The notes under the pieces: generated by a model
What the model was told of the DNA's origin: nothing
The model's input: the letters and a program-made list of their open reading frames with translations, nothing else
Databases searched by the model: none
Shown: positions 20,241 to 28,401 of the stretch, in pieces
Numbering within the stretch: position 1 is the first letter of the stretch
How the letters are laid out: each line of letters begins with the position of its first letter
Assembly (NCBI RefSeq): GCF_022968395.1
Contig: NZ_JALJQZ010000010.1
Coordinates: 62,001 to 126,000, forward strand
Length of the DNA stretch: 64,000 nucleotides
DNA from: Affinirhizobium lemnae
GTDB taxonomy: Bacteria > Pseudomonadota > Alphaproteobacteria > Rhizobiales > Rhizobiaceae
Direction: 5' to 3'
Program-made: the position numbers and the translations under genes

Positions 20241-20813
20241 ATGAGTGTGCGTGTATCCGGAAAGCATATGGAAATCGGCGATTCGTTCAGACAGCGGATC
20301 GAGGGCCATATCGGGGAGGCGGTTACAAAATACTTCGACGGAGGATATTCGGGTCAGGTGATCGTGGAGAAATCCGGATCCCGATACACCTCGGACTGTA
20401 AGGTGCACCTGGACACCGGCATCGTGCTTCATGCCACAGGTGAAGCCAACGATCCGCAGGTTAGCTTCGATGCAGCATCGGAACGGATTGAAAAGCGCCT
20501 GCGCCGCTACAAGCGCAAGCTTCGCGACCACCATGCTGGGGCAACCCAGAACGGCTATGCAGAAATCGCCTACACGGTGATGGACGCAGTGTCGGAAGAG
20601 GAGGATGAGGTTCCGGATGACTTTGCTCCCACGATCGTGGCAGAAAGCTCCAAGCCTCTGAAGACAATGACCGTCGCAAGCGCCGTCATGGCGCTCGACA
20701 TGACAGACGAACCCGTTCTGTTTTTCAGGAACCCTGGAAAACAGTTGAACATTGTGTACCGCCGCAACGACGGCAATATTGGCTGGATCGACGCCGCCAG
20801 TATCAAAGGATAG
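20241..20813 (+). CDS. hpf: Ribosome hibernation promoting factor, long form
   Basis: Long HPF binds the 30S subunit and dimerises ribosomes into inactive 100S particles in stationary phase. The 190 residues have the N-terminal S30AE domain (MSVRVSGKHMEIGDSFRQRI; basic helix RIEKRLRRYKRKLRDHH) and, after a linker, the C-terminal dimerisation domain (from about residue 130, ALDMTDEPVLFFRN, IVYRRNDGNIGWID). A strong ribosome-binding site (AAGGAAGG) precedes the ATG. It is followed by a stable hairpin and ptsN. Confidence 0.93.
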   Translation: MSVRVSGKHMEIGDSFRQRIEGHIGEAVTKYFDGGYSGQVIVEKSGSRYTSDCKVHLDTGIVLHATGEANDPQVSFDAASERIEKRLRRYKRKLRDHHAGATQNGYAEIAYTVMDAVSEEEDEVPDDFAPTIVAESSKPLKTMTVASAVMALDMTDEPVLFFRNPGKQLNIVYRRNDGNIGWIDAASIKG

Positions 20814-20819
20814 CCTGAA

Positions 20820-20839
20820 GGGAGTGCTTCGGCACTCCC
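20820..20839 (+). other. Stable UUCG-loop hairpin between hpf and ptsN
   Basis: GGGAGTGC, loop TTCG, GCACTCCC: an 8-bp perfect stem with the extra-stable UUCG tetraloop, 7 bp after the hpf stop. A C-run rather than a T-run follows, so an RNA-stability or processing element protecting hpf mRNA is as likely as a terminator. Confidence 0.6.
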
Positions 20840-20873
20840 ATTCCCCCCCAGCGGGGGCAGAAGGATGGAAAGA

Positions 20874-21335
20874 ATGGCGTTGGCAGATCTGCTGCAGCAA
20901 GATGCAATTGTTCCTGCGCTCAAGGTCAATTCCAAGAAACAGCTTCTCCAGGAACTCGCCGTCAAGGCTGCAAAGCTGACGGGACTTCCAGAGCGCGAGA
21001 TATTCGATGTCATCCTGCAGCGTGAGCGACTTGGCTCGACCGGTGTCGGCCACGGCATTGCCATTCCGCACGGCAAGCTTGGCAGTATTGGGGCAATCAC
21101 GGGATTATTTGCTCGACTTGAAACCCCTGTGGATTTCGAAGCATTGGATGATGAACCGGTCGATCTGGTTTTCCTGCTTCTGGCACCAGAAGGCGCTGGA
21201 GCTGACCACCTCAAGGCACTCTCGCGGATTGCCCGGGTGCTGAGAGATCACGATCTTGTGGCAAAGCTGCGCGCCACCGATTCAGCGTCCGCCATTTATG
21301 CGTTTCTGAATCAGGAGCAGGCGAACGCCGCATAA
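20874..21335 (+). CDS. ptsN: Nitrogen-regulatory PTS enzyme IIA (EIIA-Ntr)
   Basis: EIIA-Ntr receives phosphate from the PTS-Ntr relay and regulates potassium, nitrogen and sigma-54-linked processes rather than sugar uptake. The 153 residues carry the active-site His in GHGIAIPHGKLG (His66 from the chosen start) and the PTS EIIA-2 fold. I prefer the ATG read as MALADLLQQD, the family start; an ATG three codons upstream has AGAAGG directly before it and could also be used. Third gene of the rpoN-hpf-ptsN set. Confidence 0.93.
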   Translation: MALADLLQQDAIVPALKVNSKKQLLQELAVKAAKLTGLPEREIFDVILQRERLGSTGVGHGIAIPHGKLGSIGAITGLFARLETPVDFEALDDEPVDLVFLLLAPEGAGADHLKALSRIARVLRDHDLVAKLRATDSASAIYAFLNQEQANAA

Positions 21336-21362
21336 TCCACTTCCATCGTCTTAAAATCAAAA

Positions 21363-21447
21363 AGGTCCGCCTCTTTCGAAGCGGACCTCAGATTGATGAT
21401 AGACCCTCATGCTGGCGGTTGGACCAGTGGGGTTTGTCAGAAAGCTG
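21363..21447. repeat. Palindromic hairpin plus short repeat block, copy 1
   Basis: AGGTCCGC (21363-21370) and GCGGACCT (21381-21388) form a perfect 8-bp stem around CTCTTTCGAA. About 20 bp later, 21411-21447 carries a block whose reverse complement begins CAGCTTTCTGACAAACCCC; a close match lies at 55481-55524. It resembles the mosaic palindromic repeats common between genes in rhizobia. The hairpin may also end ptsN transcripts. Confidence 0.7.
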
Positions 21448-21479
21448 GTGCTGCCAATGGCAGGCCGAACTTGTTCAGC

Positions 21480-21755
21480 TTAGGGCGTTTCAGGGCTCAA
21501 TGGAATCGTTCTGCCGTGCTCGGTTTCAGTCAGGATCAAGGCTTTTGGCGAAGGGCATACCCGCAAGGTACGATCGAGACAAAAGCCGCAGATAATGGCT
21601 GAAAATGATCCGGCCCTCTGGGTTTGAGATGGCGGGTCATCTGCTTTGTCGCAGGGCTTGGCCCTATGCTGAGGCTACGACACGCGCCCTTCTCCTCGCA
21701 TCTGCTCCCGCCCTCCCAAACAGAACTGTTTCCATTTAACCCTGAAGCGCTCTAA
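21480..21755 (+). repeat. 276-bp element with terminal inverted repeats, copy 1 (MITE-like)
   Basis: The left end reads TTAGGGCGTTTCAGGGCTCA and the right end, on the opposite strand, TTAGAGCGCTTCAGGG, so the element has imperfect terminal inverted repeats of about 25 bp. It is nearly identical (about five differences by eye) to 55566-55841 in the opposite orientation. No transposase is encoded and no clear target duplication is seen. Short internal frames exist but match only the other copy. Confidence 0.85.
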
Positions 21756-21904
21756 CGGCGAATGGACGCCGTGCTGCACGGATCCACGCCATAGGCGGGC
21801 GCGCAGGCGCTCTTGTTGGCGGCAACAGTGCCGGGGGCCAGGAACGAGCCTGCAAGAATAACAAATGCCGCACACGCAAAAAACAGTGCGATGGATTTGC
21901 CCAT
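21752..21904 (-). CDS. Small exported peptide, unknown function
   Basis: A 50-residue frame starting MGKSIALFFACAAFVILAG, which looks like a signal peptide ending near GTVAA, leaving a mature piece of about 23 residues with two cysteines (SACAPAYGVDPCSTASIRR). The stop codon (TAG, 21752-21754) lies inside the terminal repeat of the neighbouring element, so the element's insertion may have fixed the C-terminus. The ribosome-binding site is weak (AAGG about 10 nt upstream). Existence as a real gene is likely because of the signal peptide, but unproven; no family recognised. Confidence 0.5.
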   Translation of the reverse strand: MGKSIALFFACAAFVILAGSFLAPGTVAANKSACAPAYGVDPCSTASIRR

Positions 21905-22080
21905 GGGGGGAAGCCTTTCGGAGGAGGGTGTGGCAGTCACGGCGATACTCGGGTACTTGGGAGAATGGCGGCGGTGTACGGGCCGTCGCGATCTGTTTCA
22001 ATAGAGTATTTTGCTGAACCGCCGGTTAACGTTAAGCAGTTGTGCGTTGCGTCATTTACGCCACAACCCTGAACGTCAAA

Positions 22081-22103
22081 GAGGCAGAACCATGTCCTGC
22101 CTC
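22081..22103 (-). terminator. Hairpin downstream of the NDUFA9-like gene
   Basis: GAGGCAG and CTGCCTC form a 7-bp stem with a 9-nt loop about 40 bp after the minus-strand gene's stop. There is no marked T-run; probable but weak terminator. Confidence 0.45.
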
Positions 22104-22141
22104 CTGCTTGAGCATATCTAATTGAAGTGGATTTTCGGCCG

Positions 22142-23122
22142 TCAGGCTGCCTTGCCGGAATTGGTGAACTGCCCCTGCACGCGATACTGGACGAGGTAGC
22201 TTGGCAGGATCGCATCCAGCAGCGTAGGACGGATACCGAAGGCTGCAAGCGTGCGGCCTTCCTGCTCGGCTTCCTTCGAAACAACGTTATCAGACTTCAG
22301 GAGCAGAACCTGATCGCTCGTCAGCGGCGGCGTGATCAGAGGAACCATGGAGGCGATGCTGCCGATCAACGAGGCAACACCGAAGGGTAGCGTGACCAGC
22401 GGACGCTTGCGGTAGGTGATGCGAAGGACAGCCTCGAGACACTGCTTGAAGGTCAGAACCTCTGCGCCGCCGAGTTCATAAATCTTGCCCTTGGCAACCT
22501 TGCCTTCGACCGCCTTTGCAATGGCCGTGGCGACGTCTTCCACGAAAACGGGCTGGAACTTGGTCAGCCCGCCACCGATCAGCGGAAGGAAGGGCATGGT
22601 GCGCGCCATATCGGCAAATTTATTGAAGAAGTTATCTTCCTTGCCGAAGATAATGGAGGGACGCAGGATGATAGCATCCGGAACGGTGGAGAGGATTGCT
22701 TCCTCGGCGCGGCCCTTGCTGCGTGCATAGGAGGACTGCGAATTGGCATCCGCGCCGATGGCCGATACATGCGTCAGGGTTGCGCCCGCGGCGCGGGCAG
22801 CCTCAGCTACGGCCTTGGCGCCAAATTCCTGCACGGCATCAAACGAGTTCTTGCCGCTTTCGAACAGGATGCCAACGCAGTTGACCACGTGATCCGAGCC
22901 GGCAACCGCCTGATCGATCGATTTCCGGTAACGCAGATTGGCCTGTACCAGTTGAATCTGGCCCACATAGCCAGCCGGACGCAGGAAGCCAGCGAGGTCC
23001 GGCCGACGGACAGCCACACGGATACGGTAGCCGCGCTTGGCCAGTTCCCGCACAACATGCCGGCCGACAAAGCCCGACCCCCCGAAAACGGTCACGAGCG
23101 GCGGAAGATTGGACATGGTCAT
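22142..23122 (-). CDS. NDUFA9-like NAD(P)-binding protein (complex I-associated family)
   Basis: A 326-residue atypical short-chain dehydrogenase of the complex I NDUFA9 family. The Rossmann motif VTVFGGSGFVGRHVVRELAK is at the N-terminus, then the conserved VNCVGILFESGKNSFDAVQ, HVSAIGADANSQSSYARSKG (with the Tyr-X-X-X-Lys pair YARSK) and LRPSIIFGKEDNFFNKFAD. In mitochondria NDUFA9 stabilises complex I; the bacterial role is not settled, and quinone-related functions have been proposed. A GGAG site precedes the ATG. Last gene of a minus-strand run from pmtA. Confidence 0.85.
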   Translation of the reverse strand: MTMSNLPPLVTVFGGSGFVGRHVVRELAKRGYRIRVAVRRPDLAGFLRPAGYVGQIQLVQANLRYRKSIDQAVAGSDHVVNCVGILFESGKNSFDAVQEFGAKAVAEAARAAGATLTHVSAIGADANSQSSYARSKGRAEEAILSTVPDAIILRPSIIFGKEDNFFNKFADMARTMPFLPLIGGGLTKFQPVFVEDVATAIAKAVEGKVAKGKIYELGGAEVLTFKQCLEAVLRITYRKRPLVTLPFGVASLIGSIASMVPLITPPLTSDQVLLLKSDNVVSKEAEQEGRTLAAFGIRPTLLDAILPSYLVQYRVQGQFTNSGKAA

Positions 23123-23265
23123 GGGAGTACTCCGAAAGCCAAGGAGAGTTGTTTTTCTTTGTCTCTAGCCGAAACCGCGGACGAGGTGAAGGGTTGCAAT
23201 GCACGCATTCGCTGGCAGCGCATGTTTTCTTCAATGCGCTCTGCGCAACAGAGGATGCCTTAGGG

Positions 23266-23562
23266 TCAAACGTCTCCGATGCCTTCGACAACCACCATTT
23301 CCGCATCGGCAACCTGCTGACGGATCTTGGCGGCAATCTGATATTCGGGAGACTTGTAGCAATCGACTGCGGCCTGCATGGAAGGGAACTCTATGACAAC
23401 GTTCCTGGCCCGGGCCGTTCCTTCCAGCCGCGTATGATCGCCGCCGCGTGCCAGAAACTTTGCGCCATACTTCTCGAACGCTGGTTTGGCCGCTGCCACA
23501 TAATCCTTGTACCGTTCGGGATCACGAACATCGACGCGCGCAATCCAGTATCCCTTCGGCAT
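23266..23562 (-). CDS. DUF1330 family protein
   Basis: A 98-residue ferredoxin-like-fold protein: MPKGYWIARVDVRDPERYKD, FLARGGDHTRLEG, and IEFPSMQAAVDCYKSPEYQ are typical of DUF1330 (related to dimeric alpha-beta barrel proteins). No biochemical role is known. GGAGGAAGGC precedes the ATG at ideal spacing, so the start is clear; the frame is open four codons upstream. It follows pyrF by about 40 bp. Confidence 0.85.
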   Translation of the reverse strand: MPKGYWIARVDVRDPERYKDYVAAAKPAFEKYGAKFLARGGDHTRLEGTARARNVVIEFPSMQAAVDCYKSPEYQIAAKIRQQVADAEMVVVEGIGDV

Positions 23563-23601
23563 GCCTTCCTCCATATTTAATTTTACGGAATGAAAGGCGC
23601 C

Positions 23602-24300
23602 TTATGCGGAAAGCGCAAGTGCCATTTCATCAAGGATCGATTTTGCCGCAGCGAGAGGATCGCTCGCCTTGATGATGGGGCGTCCGACAACCAGATGGCT
23701 CGAACCGTTCCTTATCGCATCGCCAGGCGTCACCACGCGCTTCTGATCGCCCGCGTCAGAACCCGCAGGACGAATTCCTGGTGTGACGAGCGCCATATCG
23801 GGTCCGATGACGCTGCGCACAGCAGAGGATTCCTCGGCAGAGCACACTATACCGCCCATCCCGGCGTCTCGGGCCTGTTCGGCGCGCTTGAGAACCAACG
23901 AGCGAGGATCGGTGTCGTAGCCAGCGTCCAAGAGATCTGGCGCGTCCATTGATGTAAGGACGGTGACGCCCAGCAGGCAAAGATCCGATCCCTTCGCTGC
24001 CGCGACCGCTGCACGCATCGCCTTCGGATAGGCATGCAGCGTCAGCATGTTCACGCCCATCTTGGCAACATTCTCGACCCCGTGGGCAACGGTGTTGTCA
24101 ATGTCGAGCAGCTTCATGTCGAGAAAAACGGATTTTCCGTTCCGAACCAGATCGCGCGCCAGTTCCAGTCCACCGACAAAAGCCAACTGGTAGCCGATCT
24201 TGTAGAAGGAAACCGTCTCGCCAAGTGTGCGGATCAGCGCCTCTGCCTCGCCAACGGTCGGTACATCCAGGCCCAAGATCAGGCGGTCGCGAGCATCCAT
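23602..24300 (-). CDS. pyrF: Orotidine 5'-phosphate decarboxylase
   Basis: PyrF converts OMP to UMP, the last step of de novo pyrimidine synthesis. The 232 residues form the TIM barrel of the family with the catalytic Asp-Lys array [18 protein letters not shown] and the C-terminal phosphate-binding VTPGIRPAG...VVGRPI motifs. The start is fixed by AAGGAG followed by the TGATG overlap with the upstream phosphatase-like gene (its stop TGA shares its A with the pyrF ATG), so the two are translationally coupled. Confidence 0.95.
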   Translation of the reverse strand: MDARDRLILGLDVPTVGEAEALIRTLGETVSFYKIGYQLAFVGGLELARDLVRNGKSVFLDMKLLDIDNTVAHGVENVAKMGVNMLTLHAYPKAMRAAVAAAKGSDLCLLGVTVLTSMDAPDLLDAGYDTDPRSLVLKRAEQARDAGMGGIVCSAEESSAVRSVIGPDMALVTPGIRPAGSDAGDQKRVVTPGDAIRNGSSHLVVGRPIIKASDPLAAAKSILDEMALALSA

Positions 24301-24899
24301 CACGTTTCTCCTTGCCAGAATTCCATCGGTGTCCACTCGCATTTGAGGCGGCACTCGGCAAGATTGCGCGCAAGAGAAAAGCAGAAAAGATTGCCGCCTC
24401 CCGCTGGCTGATCCCAGTCTCGAGCGATGGACCGACCCGCAAGCGCGCATTTGAGGAGCGTTCCAACTCCGCCGTGGCCTACAAACACGATGGGGCGGGC
24501 GGGATCATGTTCCAGAATGATCTGCGAAATCGTGGTCACGATCCGCTGTTGCGCATCGATAGCCTTCTCCCAACCCCGAAAGCTGCGGGAAGGATCCGCG
24601 AAAAAGCGATCGGCCGCTTCTTCATGGGCGTCATGCGTGAGATAGCCCGTCGCGGATCGATCAATTTCGCGGCTGGCGCTCGCGATTTCCAACTCGACGC
24701 CAGCCGCCTCGACCAGGATTTCGGCGGTCTCGATGGCCTTGCGTTCCGGACTGCTAATAATCCGCTGCAGCTTTGTCACCCATGGACGAGCTGCTACAGC
24801 AAAAACGCGTTCACGCCCAAGCGGCGAGAGGCTCCAGTCGGGAACCGGAATCTGCGGGTCGATCTGCACCTGAGGATGACTGATATAGAGCCCGAACAT
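24300..24899 (-). CDS. Histidine phosphatase superfamily protein with altered RHG motif
   Basis: A 199-residue protein of the phosphoglycerate mutase-like family. Present: the phosphate-pocket segment LSPLGRERV, the second Arg in [15 protein letters not shown], an acidic partner ([11 protein letters not shown]) and the second His in [12 protein letters not shown]. The N-terminal motif, normally Arg-His-Gly, reads LYISHPQV: the nucleophilic His stays, but Arg is Ser and Gly is Pro. Catalysis may be weak, altered or lost. Its stop overlaps the pyrF start. Substrate unknown. Confidence 0.82.
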   Translation of the reverse strand: MFGLYISHPQVQIDPQIPVPDWSLSPLGRERVFAVAARPWVTKLQRIISSPERKAIETAEILVEAAGVELEIASASREIDRSATGYLTHDAHEEAADRFFADPSRSFRGWEKAIDAQQRIVTTISQIILEHDPARPIVFVGHGGVGTLLKCALAGRSIARDWDQPAGGGNLFCFSLARNLAECRLKCEWTPMEFWQGET

Positions 24900-24907
24900 T
24901 TTCTGAT

Positions 24908-25504
24908 TTAATCAGGACGCGTATAGGTCCACAACTGCGCCGGCGGTAAATTGCGCACCACGAAGTCAAAATGCTTGATGCGATAGCAATCCGGCTTTGC
25001 GATGATGGGTGAAACCGGTCCGTAGGTGATCTGCATCACCGGGCGGCCGTGTGGCATGCGATCCAGAAGGTCTTCCAGGAGCCAGATCCGCTTTTCCATC
25101 GGGAAGCTTAGCATCGGGATGGCAGAAATGACGGCGTCGAATTTGCGATCCTTGAAGTCGCCAAGAATGGTCTGAAGCTCGAAAGCATCGCCGTTGACGA
25201 AGCGCACGTCCGGCATGGTCCTCATCAGATGCTGATAGAAGTCCGTCGAATACTCGATGGACACCAGATCCTGCGGCTTGATGCCCCGTTTCAGGATTGC
25301 CTTGGTGATGATGCCCGTGCCGGGACCAAGCTCCAGAACCGGAAGACCGGACTGCGGATTGATGACGCTTGCCATCCGGCGTGCCGTGACGCTGGAGGTG
25401 GGCAGGATCGCCCCAACCTGCTTGGGGCCTTCCATCCATCCCTTGAAGAAACGGATTTCCTCATCGAATTTACGGCCCAGTCGTTCCTTCAGGCGCAATT
25501 CCAT
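24908..25504 (-). CDS. pmtA: Phosphatidylethanolamine N-methyltransferase, Sinorhizobium type
   Basis: PmtA methylates phosphatidylethanolamine three times with SAM to make phosphatidylcholine, a major rhizobial membrane lipid. The 198-residue soluble-looking protein has the start MELRLKERLGRKFDEEIRFF, the SAM-binding motif PVLELGPGTGIITKAIL and VISAIPMLSFPMEKR, matching the small Sinorhizobium-type PmtA. The closest alternative is another rRNA-adenine-dimethyltransferase-like enzyme of the same fold. GGGAGA precedes the ATG. With olsB it gives the window two membrane-lipid enzymes. Confidence 0.85.
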   Translation of the reverse strand: MELRLKERLGRKFDEEIRFFKGWMEGPKQVGAILPTSSVTARRMASVINPQSGLPVLELGPGTGIITKAILKRGIKPQDLVSIEYSTDFYQHLMRTMPDVRFVNGDAFELQTILGDFKDRKFDAVISAIPMLSFPMEKRIWLLEDLLDRMPHGRPVMQITYGPVSPIIAKPDCYRIKHFDFVVRNLPPAQLWTYTRPD

Positions 25505-25590
25505 CAACTATCTCCCGCGAATCTATTCAGTGTTCATCGCGCCGACATGACGCAAAATCAAGGAAAAATGTCGCATCTGAAATGCGGCAG

Positions 25591-25616
25591 AAAAAAGGGC
25601 CGCGGCTGCGACCCTT
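25591..25616 (-). terminator. Rho-independent terminator of dnaN
   Basis: Read on the minus strand, AAGGGTCGC, loop AGCC, GCGGCCCTT (one G-T wobble) is followed by a run of six Ts, 10 bp after the dnaN stop. A textbook intrinsic terminator. Confidence 0.9.
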
Positions 25617-25626
25617 GAAATTTAGA

Positions 25627-26745
25627 TTAAACACGCATCGGCATCAGCACATAAAGTGCGTCATCGCCCGCTGTATCCCGAACGAGTGTCGGCGAACCCG
25701 CATCGGCGAGGAGAAATATCGCATCCTCTCCTGATAGCTGCGCCGTGATATCTAGAAGATACTTGGCGTTGAAGCCAATTTCCATCGGGTCGCTTTCATA
25801 GCCGACGGCCACTTCTTCCGTAGCGCTGCCGGAATCCGGGTTGTTGACCGTCAGGAGCAACTGCCCGTCGCTCAGTGCCAGCTTCACGGCGCGGCCACGT
25901 TCGGAAGAGATTGTGGACACGCGATCGACTGCGCGGGTAAAGCTCTGACAATCCACGCGCATTTCCTTATCGTTTCCAGTGGGAATAACGCGCTGATAAT
26001 CCGGAAACGTCCCATCGATCAGCTTGGACGTCATGACTATGCCACCAAGCGTAAAGCGGATTTTGGCATCCGAAACCTCGACCGTGACCACGGCTTCCGC
26101 ATCGTCCATCAACTTCTGCAACTCGCCCACTGTCTTGCGGGGAATGATGATGCCTGGCATGCCTTCCGAACCGGAGGGTGCCTCGATATCGGCGCGAGCA
26201 AGCCGATGTCCATCGGTCGCAACGGCTCGCAGCTTCAACTGACCGCCCGTCTCGATCGTATGGAAGAAAATGCCGTTGAGGTAATAGCGCGTTTCCTCCG
26301 TAGAGATCGCGAACTGCGTGCGATCGATCAGCATCTTCAGATCGGATGCCTTGATCTTGAAGCTATGCGTGAAACTTCCCGCCGTCAGGTCAGGGAAGTC
26401 AGCTTCGGGCAGGCATTGCAGCGAAAACTTCGAACGGCCGGACTGAACCGACATCGTGCTGCCATCCGGGTTGACGGCTAGAAGAACCTCCGAGCCATCA
26501 GGCAGCTTGCGCACGATTTCATAGAGAAGATGCGCCGGAACCGTTGTCGCACCGGCCGTCTCCACCATTGCCGGCAGTTCTTCAGTGATCTCGAGATCTA
26601 GGTCCGTCGCCTTCAGCGCCAGATCGTTGCCGGAAGCACGCAGCAGGACGTTGGAAAGGATCGGAATCGTGTTGCGGCGCTCCACCACTCGGTGAACGTG
26701 ATTCAGCGATTTCAGGAGGTTGGACCGCTCAAGAGTAATACGCAT
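25627..26745 (-). CDS. dnaN: DNA polymerase III beta subunit (sliding clamp)
   Basis: DnaN forms the ring that tethers DNA polymerase III to DNA. The 372 residues are the standard length, with three repeated clamp domains; the start MRITLERSNLLKSLNHVHRV, the FSLQCLPEADFP segment and the C-terminal VLMPMRV are highly characteristic. It is not next to dnaA (about 22 kb away), as expected in Rhizobiaceae where dnaA and dnaN are separated. Divergent from rsmI with 261 bp between. Confidence 0.97.
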   Translation of the reverse strand: MRITLERSNLLKSLNHVHRVVERRNTIPILSNVLLRASGNDLALKATDLDLEITEELPAMVETAGATTVPAHLLYEIVRKLPDGSEVLLAVNPDGSTMSVQSGRSKFSLQCLPEADFPDLTAGSFTHSFKIKASDLKMLIDRTQFAISTEETRYYLNGIFFHTIETGGQLKLRAVATDGHRLARADIEAPSGSEGMPGIIIPRKTVGELQKLMDDAEAVVTVEVSDAKIRFTLGGIVMTSKLIDGTFPDYQRVIPTGNDKEMRVDCQSFTRAVDRVSTISSERGRAVKLALSDGQLLLTVNNPDSGSATEEVAVGYESDPMEIGFNAKYLLDITAQLSGEDAIFLLADAGSPTLVRDTAGDDALYVLMPMRV

Positions 26746-27006
26746 GGGATGCTACCGCTTTCGACCGTGCCGGCTTCCGATGAGAAGCCGAATGTTATTC
26801 TCATCCGTCAGGCTGGTCGGACGGATATGGACCGGCAAAATGGCAGACAAAGCGGCAAAAAGGCAAGAGGGCCGTCAGATTCTCAGGTCGGAATCAAGTT
26901 GGTGCATGAACTACTCACAGCTTTCCACATGGTTGCCGCTTTTGCCTTGCTCAGCATGGTGCGCTCGCCCATAAAGGCGAGATATTCACCAGGCGGGCGT
27001 TAAGCA
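26746..27006. promoter_or_regulatory. Divergent dnaN/rsmI intergenic region with a DnaA-box-like site
   Basis: 261 bp with no gene. CTTTCCACA at 26921-26929 matches the DnaA-box consensus TTWTNCACA at eight of nine positions. Two GANTC sites (GATTC near 26878, GAATC near 26888) lie close by. These would fit replication-linked control of dnaN, but a single near-match box is weak evidence. Confidence 0.35.
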
Positions 27007-27921
27007 TTGACGGAAGATCGACAACAAGCGGCGAAAACCTATCGAATCGGGAACACGGCGATCCCGGCGCGACCGCTGGAACCGGCACTCTATCTGGTGG
27101 CAACTCCGATCGGCAATCTGGGCGATATCACTCTTCGTGCCTTGGAAACGCTGGCAGGCGCGGATGTTTTGGCCTGCGAGGACACACGGGTCACGCGTGT
27201 GCTGCTGGACCGTTTCGGCATTACGGGCAGGCCATATGCATATCATGAACACAACGCCAACGAGGCTGGACCGAAGCTTCTGGCGGCGCTTGAGGTCGGC
27301 AAATCTGTTGCGCTGGTGTCAGATGCCGGAACTCCGCTGGTTTCCGATCCCGGTTATCGCCTGGGCCAATTGGCGATTGAAGCGGGCTATCGGGTGGTGC
27401 CGATCCCCGGCGCCTCGGCGCCGCTGGCTGCACTTGTGGGTTCGGGCTTATCGACGGAAACTTTTCTCTTCGCGGGCTTCTTGCCGGTGAAGGAAAAGGG
27501 CAGGCGAGATCGTTTGGCAGAGCTTTCCAAGATCCCGGCAACCCTAATTTTTTTCGAATCACCGCACCGGATTTCAGATACGCTCACCATTGCAGCGGAT
27601 GTTCTTGGCCCGACACGTGCAGCCTGCGTGTGCCGTGAACTGACTAAAACTTTCGAAGAGTTCCGCCGCGGAACGCTGGGCGATCTGGCAGTGCAGTACA
27701 AGGACGTGACGGTCAAAGGGGAAATCGTTTTTGTTGTTGGTCCACCAGACTATGATGATGTTCCCGCCGCCGTCGATGTGGACATCATGCTGAAAGAACT
27801 CTCCATCGCCATGCCAGCCACCAAAGCCGCAGCTGAGGCCGCCCGGCTTACCGGTCTCTCGCGTAAAGATCTTTATCAGCGCCTGATCGAGTTGAAAGAT
27901 GCCGAAGACACACAAAAATGA
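27007..27921 (+). CDS. rsmI: 16S rRNA (cytidine-1402-2'-O)-methyltransferase
   Basis: RsmI methylates the ribose of C1402 in the decoding centre of 16S rRNA. The 304 residues have the tetrapyrrole-methylase fold: ALYLVATPIGNLGDITLRAL, ACEDTRVTRVLL, YHEHNAN, VSDAGTPLVSDPGYRL and IPGASAPLAAL. Translation seems to begin at TTG. Its 3' end overlaps the yraN start by 23 bp, a common pairing. Confidence 0.95.
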   Translation: MTEDRQQAAKTYRIGNTAIPARPLEPALYLVATPIGNLGDITLRALETLAGADVLACEDTRVTRVLLDRFGITGRPYAYHEHNANEAGPKLLAALEVGKSVALVSDAGTPLVSDPGYRLGQLAIEAGYRVVPIPGASAPLAALVGSGLSTETFLFAGFLPVKEKGRRDRLAELSKIPATLIFFESPHRISDTLTIAADVLGPTRAACVCRELTKTFEEFRRGTLGDLAVQYKDVTVKGEIVFVVGPPDYDDVPAAVDVDIMLKELSIAMPATKAAAEAARLTGLSRKDLYQRLIELKDAEDTQK

Positions 27922-28273
27922 CGGCAAACGGCGCAGGCACGCAGAAAGGCGAGGCCGATATTCGGAGTATTTGGCAGCGCTTTATCTGATGGCCAAAGGC
28001 TATCGGATTGTCTCGACACGGTATCGTACGCCTCTTGGCGAGATTGATCTGATTGCCCGTAAGGGCAGCGTTGTTGCATTTATTGAGGTCAAGGCGCGCA
28101 AATCGGAAAATTTAGCTGTCGAGGCGGTCGGCTTTCAAAGCCAGAAACGTATTCGTGCAGCAAGCGATTTGTGGCTTGCAAAGCAAAGGAAGGCATCCGT
28201 CTTATCGCTAAGATATGACATCGTTGCGGTAAGGCCTTGGCGTCTACCAAGGCATTTTGTTGATGCTTTCTGA
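27899..28273 (+). CDS. YraN family protein (UPF0102)
   Basis: A 124-residue predicted nuclease-fold protein. The restriction-endonuclease-like core is visible: GRYSEYLAALYLMAKGYRI, then RTPLGEIDLIARKG and VAFIEVKARKS (Glu-Asp-...-Glu-X-Lys arrangement). Role unknown; it is often found beside rsmI, as here, overlapping it by 23 bp. In the ancestral order gshB probably followed; here the ugp remnants lie in between. Confidence 0.88.
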   Translation: MPKTHKNDGKRRRHAERRGRYSEYLAALYLMAKGYRIVSTRYRTPLGEIDLIARKGSVVAFIEVKARKSENLAVEAVGFQSQKRIRAASDLWLAKQRKASVLSLRYDIVAVRPWRLPRHFVDAF

Positions 28274-28401
28274 GTGCTTTTGCATAATTTTGCAAATTCG
28301 ATGAATCTGCATTAGTAAGTCATATCTATTTCAAGGACCCGTCACGGAACGTCGCTAATCACCCCCCTCATCCTAAACTTAAGGAAAGAGGGACTATCCC
28401 C

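Noticed and set aside
21480-21755. Short open frames within the 276-bp elements as a real gene
   Set aside because: The shared frame is simply carried along by the near-identical repeats, has no start signal of its own, and its N-terminal part differs between the copies.
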